DNA of 64,000 nt from Limihaloglobus sulfuriphilus (lineage in GTDB: Bacteria; Planctomycetota; Phycisphaerae; Sedimentisphaerales; Sedimentisphaeraceae): positions 1,860,001 to 1,924,000 of the forward strand of contig NZ_CP019646.1 in assembly GCF_001999965.1 (NCBI RefSeq), given 5' to 3'. Below, one piece after another: positions 9,733 through 16,509 of the stretch (its first letter is position 1; every line of letters starts with the position of its first letter). The notes below the pieces were generated by a model. The model searched no databases, was not told the origin of the DNA, and saw only the letters and a list, made by a program, of their open reading frames with translations. The position numbers and the translations under genes are program-made.

Positions 9733-10647
9733 ATGAAAAACAATGCGGACATTTTGAAAAATTTTAAACCAGAGCACGATTTTTTTATCGGTGTTGACTC
9801 TGACGGATGCGTCTTCGATTCAATGGGGATCAAGCAGAGAGAATGTTTCTGCCCCTGGATGATAGCATATTTCGGGCTCCAGCCGGTTGCCCATGCCGCA
9901 CGCCAATGCAAGGATTTTGCCGACCTGGCATCGAAAACACGCGGCGCTAACCGCCATAAAACCATCGTCAGGATACTTACAGAGCTTCTGCCCTCGCACC
10001 CTGAAGCCATAGAACGCGGCTTCGAAGTCCCACAGTTCAAACACTATCAGGCATGGGTTGCCGACCCGTCCTCCGAATTAAGCGATGCGGGCCTGACCAA
10101 AGCCATTGAAAACTGCTCTGAGGAACAGGCAAAAAAAGAGCTGCAAACCGCACTTGAATGGAGCAAAGCAGTTAATGACGCTGTCGAGAAAATCGTAAAA
10201 AACGTGCCGCCATTCCCTTATGTTGACAAGACACTCGGCAAGATGGCCAAATCCGCGGATATTGCTATTATCTCGGCGACTCCTGCCGACACTATCGAGC
10301 GGGAATGGAGAGAATACGGCATACTCAAACATACGGACATGGTTGCCGGCCAGGAAATGGGCACAAAAGAACAGCAGCTAAGCGCAGTAGCCTGCGATAA
10401 CTATAAGCCGCAAAACAGAATGATGATAGGGGACGCATTGGGCGATCTGCACGCGGCAAGAGAAAATGACTGCCTGTTCTTCCCTATAATGCCCGGCAAT
10501 GAAATCAAATCATGGAAATTGCTGTTTGAAAAAGCCTTTGAAAAATTCATAAATGGTCAATACGCCGGAGAATACGAAAATGAACTAATTTCCCAATTCA
10601 AGCAGTGCCTCCCTGATACACCGTCTTGGCAAACCACTAAACAATGA
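9733..10647 (+). CDS. HAD-superfamily hydrolase
   Basis: About 304 residues from the ATG at 9733; a longer in-frame extension into the upstream sulfatase is rejected. Motif I is GVDSDGCVFDSMG (nucleophile Asp plus the second Asp, DxDG), motif II lies in AIISATPADT, and motif IV is MMIGDALGDLHAA. These are the standard haloacid-dehalogenase phosphatase motifs, with an alpha-helical cap between motifs I and II. It is the last gene of the sulfatase/lyase operon, followed by a terminator at 10735. Likely a sugar-phosphate phosphatase or a phosphonatase-like enzyme; the substrate cannot be assigned. Confidence 0.82.
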   Translation: MKNNADILKNFKPEHDFFIGVDSDGCVFDSMGIKQRECFCPWMIAYFGLQPVAHAARQCKDFADLASKTRGANRHKTIVRILTELLPSHPEAIERGFEVPQFKHYQAWVADPSSELSDAGLTKAIENCSEEQAKKELQTALEWSKAVNDAVEKIVKNVPPFPYVDKTLGKMAKSADIAIISATPADTIEREWREYGILKHTDMVAGQEMGTKEQQLSAVACDNYKPQNRMMIGDALGDLHAARENDCLFFPIMPGNEIKSWKLLFEKAFEKFINGQYAGEYENELISQFKQCLPDTPSWQTTKQ

Positions 10648-10734
10648 TAAATGAGTTTAACCGCCACTGATTCTTAAACCCCGATTGGAATAAAATAGAA
10701 ATTAGAGCCCGATTATTCGGCACACCCCAGATAG

Positions 10735-10775
10735 ACAGGATTTCTTTTCACGCAAATCCTGTTTATCTTTTTTTT
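10735..10775 (+). terminator. Intrinsic terminator of the sulfatase/lyase operon
   Basis: Arms ACAGGATTT (10735-10743) and AAATCCTGT (10754-10762) form a 9-bp perfect stem with a 10-nt loop, followed by TTATC and a run of eight T. It lies 88 nt after the HAD gene and is the first terminator-like structure after the six-gene operon. The arms resemble the interspersed ACAGGATT repeat family found elsewhere in the window. Confidence 0.8.
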
Positions 10776-10852
10776 GCTGTCTAAATTCCCAACTCTCCGC
10801 GGGGTTTGCCCGCCTCGGAAGATATGCGTATTCCAAAGCCGCGTATTTTCGC

Positions 10853-10880
10853 TTGCCTTGGCCGGTCAAATCTATATAAT
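10853..10880 (+). promoter_or_regulatory. Putative sigma70-type promoter of the phosphofructokinase gene
   Basis: TTGCCT (10853-10858), a 16-bp spacer and a perfect TATAAT (10875-10880), with a predicted start near 10887. This leaves a leader of about 70 nt before the ATG at 10958, which has a GGAAGG-like ribosome binding site at 10943. It is the only good candidate between the upstream terminator and the gene; the rest of 10776-10852 shows no recognisable feature. Confidence 0.6.
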
Positions 10881-10957
10881 CCAGCCATAAATCCCGGAAA
10901 ATAGTACATAAATAAAAATTGTTAACCTTTAATCTTATAACTGGAAGGATTTACAAA

Positions 10958-12169
10958 ATGCTATACGAACTCAAAGGCAACGCTGTCGTCAGCCAGAGCG
11001 GCGGGCCTACCGGCGTAATCAACGCCTCACTTGTCGGCGTAATCGAGGCCGCACAGAAGAACCCCAACATCGAAAAAATTTACGGAGCCGTCCACGCGGT
11101 CGCCGGCATGGTACGCGATGAATTCGTTGACCTCACTGATCTCGACGCCGAGACACTCGAAATAATTGCCGGCTCTCCCTCTTCAGCCCTGGGCTCAAGC
11201 CGCGACAAACCGGATGCGGAATACTGCAGAAATATTGTTGAAGTTCTCAAAAAACGCGGCATTCGCTACTTCTTCTACATTGGCGGCAACGACTCTGCCA
11301 ACACCTGCAAGATAGTCAACGAACAGGCCGACAAGCTCAATTATGACATCCGCGCTTTCCACGTACCAAAAACAATTGACAACGACCTTCGCACTACCGA
11401 CCACTGCCCCGGCTACGGCACCGCAGCACAATTCGTTGCCCGCGCTCTAAAGGGTGATGACCTCGACAACCGCGCACTGCCGGGTGTCAAGATTGACGTT
11501 ATCATGGGACGCGACGCCGGATGGCTTACCGCCGCGGCAAGCCTGGCAAAAGACAACGAAGACGACGGCCCCCATCTGATCTATGTCCCTGAGAGACCGG
11601 TATCTATGGAAAAATTCGTCAGCGATGTGCAGATGGTTTACGCCAAATACGGCCGCTGCGTTGTAGCAGTCAGCGAGGGTATAAGAGACGAAGACAACGT
11701 AACCTGGGCAAAGAAACTCGCCGAAAACGCGGAAGTTGACGCCCACGGCAACGTGCAGCTCTCAGGCACCGGAGCACTGGCGGACTTCCTCGCCGGCAAA
11801 ATCAAGGCAAACACCGAAATAAAACGCGTTCGCGCAGACACCTTCGGCTACCTCCAGAGGTCTTTTGCAGGCCTGCAGAGCAAGGTTGACGCAGAAGAAG
11901 CACGCGAAACAGGCCGCAAGGCAGTTGAGTTCTCAATGGAGTTCGACAGCGGCTCGGCTATAATGAAACGCGTCGGCAGCGGAGCTGATTACAAGGTCGA
12001 GTTCGAGAGGACAGAGCTGGCAAACGTCGCCGAGTTCACCAAGGACCTGCCGGATGAGTTCATCAACGAAGCGGGCAACGGCATCACAGACGCCTACAAA
12101 GAATACGCACTGCCACTTGTTGGCGAGCTGCCCAAAACAGGCTACCTCGGCAACCTGCCAAAAGTGTAA
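10958..12169 (+). CDS. pfp: Diphosphate-dependent 6-phosphofructokinase
   Basis: About 403 residues; the start at 10958 is preceded by GGAAGG at a suitable distance, while a longer in-frame start 39 nt upstream lacks one. It belongs to the phosphofructokinase superfamily: VVSQSGGPTGVINASL (phosphate-binding loop), GGNDSANT near residue 109 and PKTIDND near 137. ATP-PFKs have Gly at the position filled here by Asp in the GGND motif, and Gly where Lys precedes TIDND; Asp and Lys at these two places mark PPi-using enzymes. It would interconvert fructose 6-phosphate and fructose 1,6-bisphosphate reversibly, saving ATP in an anaerobe. Single-gene transcription unit with its own promoter and terminator. 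Confidence 0.9.
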   Translation: MLYELKGNAVVSQSGGPTGVINASLVGVIEAAQKNPNIEKIYGAVHAVAGMVRDEFVDLTDLDAETLEIIAGSPSSALGSSRDKPDAEYCRNIVEVLKKRGIRYFFYIGGNDSANTCKIVNEQADKLNYDIRAFHVPKTIDNDLRTTDHCPGYGTAAQFVARALKGDDLDNRALPGVKIDVIMGRDAGWLTAAASLAKDNEDDGPHLIYVPERPVSMEKFVSDVQMVYAKYGRCVVAVSEGIRDEDNVTWAKKLAENAEVDAHGNVQLSGTGALADFLAGKIKANTEIKRVRADTFGYLQRSFAGLQSKVDAEEARETGRKAVEFSMEFDSGSAIMKRVGSGADYKVEFERTELANVAEFTKDLPDEFINEAGNGITDAYKEYALPLVGELPKTGYLGNLPKV

Positions 12170-12190
12170 ACCTATACAATTAAACACGTT

Positions 12191-12226
12191 AAAAGCCCTG
12201 TGAGCCTGTAAGCTCATGGGGCTTTT
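12191..12226. terminator. Bidirectional terminator between pfp (+) and larB (-)
   Basis: A long stem pairs AAAAGCCC-TGTGAGC with GCTCATG-GGGCTTTT around CTGTAA, with T-rich tracts on both strands. It lies in the 56-bp gap between the convergent pfp and larB genes and ends at the larB stop codon, so it can serve both. Confidence 0.88.
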
Positions 12227-12993
12227 TAGTTTTTCTCTTCTATCATAGAGTTGATAATGCTTGCGTTGTACGCGGCGGAGAAACCGTTGTCAATGTTTAC
12301 TACGCTCACACCGGAAGAGCAGGAATTCAGCATTGCCAGAAGTGCCGTTACTCCGCCAAACGAGGTGCCGTAGCCGACGCTGGTTGGAACGGCTATTACC
12401 GGACAGCTTACCAGCCCTCCAACTACGCTTGCCAGTGCCCCCTCCATGCCGGCGATAGCGATAACGACATTTGAGCTTTGAAGCAGTTCAACCTTATCAA
12501 GCAGTCTGTGCAGACCGGCAACACCAACATCGCAGATAAGCTCAACGTTCTGCCCGAGTATTTCCGCCGTTGTCACCGCTTCCATAGCCACGGGTATATC
12601 GGCTGTGCCGGCGGTAATAACGGTTATCCGGCCGAGCGGCTCACTCTCAGTCTGTTGTTTGAGTGTTATTGTTCGGCCGAGCGGCTCATACCTCGCGGCG
12701 GGGAATTCACCGGTTCTCTCTATCGCGGCGAACATTTCTTCACTGGCACGCGTCGCAAGGACATTATGACCTGTAGATGCAAGCTCACGGAAAATTTCCA
12801 CCACATGATCAACCGCCTTGCCCTGGCAGAATATAACCTCGGGAAAGCCGCAGCGAATATGCCTGTGCTTATCCACCCTGGCAAAACCTATATCAGCAAA
12901 AGGCAATGACGCTATCTGTTTTACGGCAGCATCAACTTCAACGCCGCCCTTTTTTACATCTTCAAGTAATTTGACAAGTTGTTCTTTATTCAT
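12226..12993 (-). CDS. larB: LarB-type pyridinium-3,5-biscarboxylate synthase (PurE-related)
   Basis: 255 residues. The C-terminal two thirds is PurE-like (ITAGTADIPVAMEAV, GVAGLHRL, AIAGMEGALASVVGGL, PTSVGYGTSFGGVTALLAML), and the N-terminal extension (about 100 residues, with VIFCQGK) is characteristic of LarB. LarB carboxylates and hydrolyses nicotinic acid adenine dinucleotide as the first step of nickel-pincer cofactor synthesis for lactate racemase and related enzymes. larC, larE and larA are not visible in the window. The stop codon overlaps the terminator at 12191-12226. It lies 31 nt downstream of tsaD on the same strand, so probably one transcript. Confidence 0.9.
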   Translation of the reverse strand: MNKEQLVKLLEDVKKGGVEVDAAVKQIASLPFADIGFARVDKHRHIRCGFPEVIFCQGKAVDHVVEIFRELASTGHNVLATRASEEMFAAIERTGEFPAARYEPLGRTITLKQQTESEPLGRITVITAGTADIPVAMEAVTTAEILGQNVELICDVGVAGLHRLLDKVELLQSSNVVIAIAGMEGALASVVGGLVSCPVIAVPTSVGYGTSFGGVTALLAMLNSCSSGVSVVNIDNGFSAAYNASIINSMIEEKN

Positions 12994-13024
12994 AATGTCC
13001 TGACTGATATTAACTCGTTATTTA

Positions 13025-14053
13025 TCAAGAGCTTGCTTTTGCCTCGAGTGTCATATCCGCGAACAGGCCCTCTTTGTATTTTTCATAAGCAAGCGAAGCG
13101 ACCATAACCGCGTTATCGGTACAGTATTTTTTGGGAGCGATGAGCAGCTTCAGGTGCCGCCTGTCACATTCTGCCTGCATGGCCTCTCTCAGAGCCGTAT
13201 TGGCAGCGACACCGCCGCCCATTACGATCGTTCGCGCACTTACACGCTTAGAGGCCAACATTGTCTTTTTGACAAGTACCTCCACAACTGCCGCCTGGAA
13301 CGACGCCGCGATATCGGCCTTTTCCTGCCCGCTCATATTCGGTACCAGGCTTTGACCTTTCATATCCTGCCCGTTGCAATGATACAAAACAGCGGTTTTT
13401 ATGCCGCTGAACGAAAAATCAAGAGAATCTTTGCCCAGCATTGAGCGTGGGAACCGGTGGGCTTTGGAGTTGCCGTTTTGAGCACATTTCTCAATACTCG
13501 GCCCGCCGGGATAGGGCAATTCAAGTATCTGGGCTACCTTGTCGAACGCCTCACCCGCGGCATCATCGATAGTGCGGCCCATAAGCTCCAGATTCACTGC
13601 CGAGCTGCATCTGTAAATATTGCTGTGGCCGCCGGATACGATAAGAGCTATTGCCGGCAGCTCCAATTGAGAGTCTTCGATAATCGCCGACTGAAGATGA
13701 GCGTGTACATGATTGACTGCTATCAGCGGTTTGCCCAGCATAAACGCCAGCGACTTTGCGGCGGTAACGCCCACTATCAGCGAAACAACCAGCCCCGGCT
13801 GGTTCGCTATCGCAACTGCATCTATTTCAGAGGGCTTCATCTCTGCATCAGCGAGAGCCTTCTCCACAACCTGATATATTTTTTCTATATGAGCGCGGGA
13901 GGCAATCTCGGGAACAACGCCGCCGTACCGCTGATGTATCTCGACCTGTGAAGCTACAACAGACGAACGTACGAGCCTGCCGTTAGTTACGATTGACGCG
14001 GCTGTCTCGTCGCAGCTGGTTTCTATAGCTAATATGTTTACATTTTCGGGCAT
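13025..14053 (-). CDS. tsaD: tRNA N6-adenosine threonylcarbamoyltransferase TsaD
   Basis: 342 residues, full length for the family. The N-terminus is NILAIETSCDETAASIV; the metal ligands are His115 and His119 in NHVHAHLQSA; SGGHSNIY and GGVAANTALR form the nucleotide-binding parts. TsaD transfers the threonylcarbamoyl group from threonylcarbamoyl-AMP to A37 of ANN-decoding tRNAs, with TsaB and TsaE (not in the window). The start has a GAGGA ribosome binding site 6 nt upstream. The first 22 nt of the gene and 2 nt of leader occur again at 16170-16193, so the DNA upstream of this start (the ThuA-like gene onward) looks inserted. Confidence 0.97.
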   Translation of the reverse strand: MPENVNILAIETSCDETAASIVTNGRLVRSSVVASQVEIHQRYGGVVPEIASRAHIEKIYQVVEKALADAEMKPSEIDAVAIANQPGLVVSLIVGVTAAKSLAFMLGKPLIAVNHVHAHLQSAIIEDSQLELPAIALIVSGGHSNIYRCSSAVNLELMGRTIDDAAGEAFDKVAQILELPYPGGPSIEKCAQNGNSKAHRFPRSMLGKDSLDFSFSGIKTAVLYHCNGQDMKGQSLVPNMSGQEKADIAASFQAAVVEVLVKKTMLASKRVSARTIVMGGGVAANTALREAMQAECDRRHLKLLIAPKKYCTDNAVMVASLAYEKYKEGLFADMTLEAKASS

Positions 14054-14074
14054 TTATCGTCCTCTACGGGAATA

Positions 14075-14800
14075 CTATATTTTTTCAAATGGCGGCTGTT
14101 TTATGCAATCGGGCACATCGCCTATTGATTCCGGTCTGGCCCATCGTACGGCATTTTCAATTATCTTAAGGATTTCAGGTGTGTGGTAAATAGGGTAGGT
14201 TTCATGTCCGGGCGCAAAATAGAAAATCCTGCCCTTTCCCCTCTGCCAGGTACAACCGGAACGGAACACCTCTCCCCCCTGGTACCATGACACAAAAACA
14301 AGCTCATCGGGCGCGGGTATGTCGAAGAACTCTCCGTACATCTCATCGTTTTCGATAACTATCTGCTCCGGCACGCCGCGGCAGATCGGATGTGAAGGGT
14401 TTACAGTCCAGAGCCTGCTTCGCTCGCCTTCTTCACGCCAGCGGAGGCTGCACGTTGTGCCCATTAGCTTTCTGAAAACCTTGGAAAAGTGCGCGGAATG
14501 AAGAACTATAAGACCCATACCCGCCAGAACCCGGCTGCAGACACGCTCTACAAGCTCATCATCGACCTCATCATGAGCGGTATGCCCCCACCATAACAGG
14601 ACATCGGTATCGTTCAAAACCTTTTCCCCCAGTCCCTGCTCCGGATCCGAGAGCGTAACGGCTTTCAAGAGCATATCAGGATGTGAAGCGAGATAAGCAG
14701 CTATGGCCTGGTGAATACCCTCAGGGTAAACACTGCGGACGGCACTGCTGTGCCGCTCGTGACGGAACTCGTTCCACACTGTAACATTTATCATTGTCAT
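14075..14800 (-). CDS. ThuA-like domain protein
   Basis: 241 residues in the class-I-glutamine-amidotransferase-like ThuA family (trehalose utilisation type). Visible signatures are [10 protein letters not shown] at the N-terminus, [36 protein letters not shown], and the C-terminal [16 protein letters not shown]. No signal peptide. ThuA-like proteins are abundant in planctomycetes and associated with sugar metabolism; a 3-keto-glycoside-related activity has been proposed for relatives, but nothing here fixes the reaction. The stop lies 21 nt before tsaD, so tsaD is probably now transcribed from this gene's promoter. Confidence 0.85.
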   Translation of the reverse strand: MTMINVTVWNEFRHERHSSAVRSVYPEGIHQAIAAYLASHPDMLLKAVTLSDPEQGLGEKVLNDTDVLLWWGHTAHDEVDDELVERVCSRVLAGMGLIVLHSAHFSKVFRKLMGTTCSLRWREEGERSRLWTVNPSHPICRGVPEQIVIENDEMYGEFFDIPAPDELVFVSWYQGGEVFRSGCTWQRGKGRIFYFAPGHETYPIYHTPEILKIIENAVRWARPESIGDVPDCIKQPPFEKI

Positions 14801-15167
14801 TTTAAAAACTCATCTTCTTTAATAATTCTGGTTTACTTAAGATACAATACCAATGAGGTTTATGTAAATATTTTATTACAGTTTAACATCGGCTAAAAAC
14901 ACCAATATAGTTTGCAACAGTTTATAGAACAAGAATTTTAATGTATTTTTATGATTTATACAAATTAAAAACTCAATCGAAAAACACCTTAAAACAAGAG
15001 GTTCACTGCACAGAACATGGGGACAACCTCAACATCATAATACTTTATCACACCAACTATAAAACTCTTTAAAAGAATAACTTACGAAAGAAAGAGTCTT
15101 TACCCTTTTATTTCTCCCCAAGAGGAAGCTGCCGATTCTGATGAGCTGTAAATATTATATGCTCTTA
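14801..15167. other. AT-rich intergenic region
   Basis: 367 bp between the divergently read end of the ORFan and the start of the ThuA-like gene. It is strongly AT-rich and holds no convincing reading frame or hairpin. The promoter of the ThuA-like gene must lie here, but no pair of boxes stands out. AACATGGGGACAACC at 15014-15028 is one half of an imperfect inverted pair discussed with the ORFan. Confidence 0.5.
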
Positions 15168-16168
15168 TTATTTGCTGAGAGTGTATATTCTTTTATGGAT
15201 CTGTCCATATAATATGATTTTTCTGAATTGGTTTATTTTAGGTAATTTGATCTTTGTGATTTTAAAATCTGATATATCTTTGAAACAATTATCATCAAAT
15301 GCAACTAAGAGTATAGTGTTTTGACTGTACTTTTTCCTGCATTTCTTAAATATGGCTTCTCTAATTAAATCATACCTGAGTTTCTTTTCGTCATCCGGAG
15401 AGATGAAATCAAAACCTTGGTAACGAGTATAATTGTTTACATAATCTGTATTATCAGTGTCTATATTATAGTCAGCTGGAGATTCTCCATATTTCCTAAT
15501 TAATGATTTATGAAAACCAATGGCTTTCTCTTTTGCAGCACATGTAACTTCAACCTTTATTGAGTTTTCTTGATCAAGGTCGAGTATCGCGTCATAGACC
15601 TGGTTGCCAGATTCGAGTTTAATCTTAATTTCAGGAAAATTTCTCTTTATATGTTTTACATAATGATATACAGGTCTTGCTTCCTCCTTAAACCGTTTTA
15701 TTAACTTATTATTTAAACCATGATATTTCCCCTCACTGTCACGAGATTCATTCTTTTGAATACACCAGGTCTCGTATTTATTATTAACTGAAAGATACCA
15801 TTTAGAAAAAGAGTTAAAATCTTTTGTCAGTTCATAATCATCTTTTGAAATAAGGCTATTTATATCAATTTTTTCTGCAGGAAACGGAGGACAGTTACCC
15901 ATTAAGTTTGTATTTTTATTCTTTTTTTGCATCCTTGTCTTTCTTTTAAGTGTCATTGACCTGCCGACGGTAATGGCCGCAGCCGACTGCCTGCCTGCTT
16001 TTCCATTTTACTCCTAAACGAATCTGAGACAATCCTGCATTTGCGTCACAAACTCATCACTACAATTCTAATACTTTTATAAACCAATACTTAGACTACC
16101 ACGCCCGCCGGCCCGTGTCAATAAAAAACGCGGCAAATCACTCCTAAAAGGTTAACTGTCCCCATTTT
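15014..16168. repeat. Imperfect inverted repeat pair flanking the AT-rich ORFan
   Basis: AACATGGGGACAACC (15014-15028) reads, on the opposite strand, GGTTGTCCCCATGTT, which resembles GGTTAACTGTCCCCATTTT at 16150-16168. Both halves share GGTT, a short spacer and GTCCCCAT. They bracket the single low-GC gene at 15168-15956, giving a cassette of about 1.15 kb. The similarity is short, so it may be coincidental or the remains of mobile-element ends. Confidence 0.35.
15168..15956 (-). CDS. Hypothetical protein, AT-rich ORFan, possibly nuclease-like
   Basis: 262 residues, Lys-, Asn- and Ile-rich, from DNA with visibly lower GC than all neighbours, which suggests horizontal acquisition. I do not recognise the family. 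The stretch YDAILDLDQENSIKVEVT (about residues 120-137) has the spacing of a D...ExK-type restriction-endonuclease core (Asp, then a beta-strand ending in E-V), followed by a second hydrophobic strand NTILLVAFDD near 215; this is only suggestive. No signal peptide or membrane segment. The start could be the ATG at 15956 or one eight codons later; neither has a strong ribosome binding site. It is isolated, with about 370 and 550 bp of non-coding DNA on its two sides. Confidence 0.6.
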   Translation of the reverse strand: MTLKRKTRMQKKNKNTNLMGNCPPFPAEKIDINSLISKDDYELTKDFNSFSKWYLSVNNKYETWCIQKNESRDSEGKYHGLNNKLIKRFKEEARPVYHYVKHIKRNFPEIKIKLESGNQVYDAILDLDQENSIKVEVTCAAKEKAIGFHKSLIRKYGESPADYNIDTDNTDYVNNYTRYQGFDFISPDDEKKLRYDLIREAIFKKCRKKYSQNTILLVAFDDNCFKDISDFKITKIKLPKINQFRKIILYGQIHKRIYTLSK

Positions 16169-16169
16169 A

Positions 16170-16205
16170 AATATGTTTACATTTTCGGGCATTCAGTATC
16201 CTGAT
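16170..16205 (-). pseudogene. Duplicated 5' end of tsaD (start codon and first seven codons)
   Basis: 16170-16193 is identical over 24 bp to 14031-14054, the start of tsaD with its ATG. Here the ATG (complement of 16190-16192) is preceded by CAGGATACTGA, a ribosome-binding-site arrangement similar to GAGGACGATAA at the intact gene. The frame diverges after MPENVNI and soon stops. This looks like the original tsaD leader left behind when DNA entered at the tsaD start, or a partial duplication. The rest of 15957-16439 shows no gene. Confidence 0.6.
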
Positions 16206-16439
16206 AAAATAATCCTGTCATTATTTGACATATTTACGCTTATATTGGCAAAAAAACCAACTTTCGCTTAACATTGCATTCTAAGGGCTTAATATAAGCT
16301 GAATTAACAATATAATTTCGAATTGGGCTTGAGACAGGTAATGTATCTATTTTTAGAGTTTTTACTTATATATTTAATTTACAGCCGGCCAGGCGGCAAA
16401 AAGTGCAGCTCTAATACACCTGATTCTTGATATATTCAC

Positions 16440-16467
16440 TTTACTTTAGAGGCCCTGAAACTATAAT
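16440..16467 (+). promoter_or_regulatory. Putative promoter of the etf operon
   Basis: TTTACT (16440-16445), a 16-bp spacer and TATAAT (16462-16467), giving a predicted start near 16474 and a leader of about 36 nt to the ATG at 16510, with GAGG at 16495-16498 as ribosome binding site. Matches to the sigma70 consensus are good at -10 and moderate at -35. Confidence 0.55.
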
Positions 16468-16509
16468 ATTGTTGAAATATATAAAATCATAAGCGAGGTT
16501 TACTGATCA

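Noticed and set aside
16194-16260. TTGACA-like box as an etf promoter
   Set aside because: TTGACA is followed by TATATT at only about 10 bp; the TTTACT-16-TATAAT pair at 16440 fits better.
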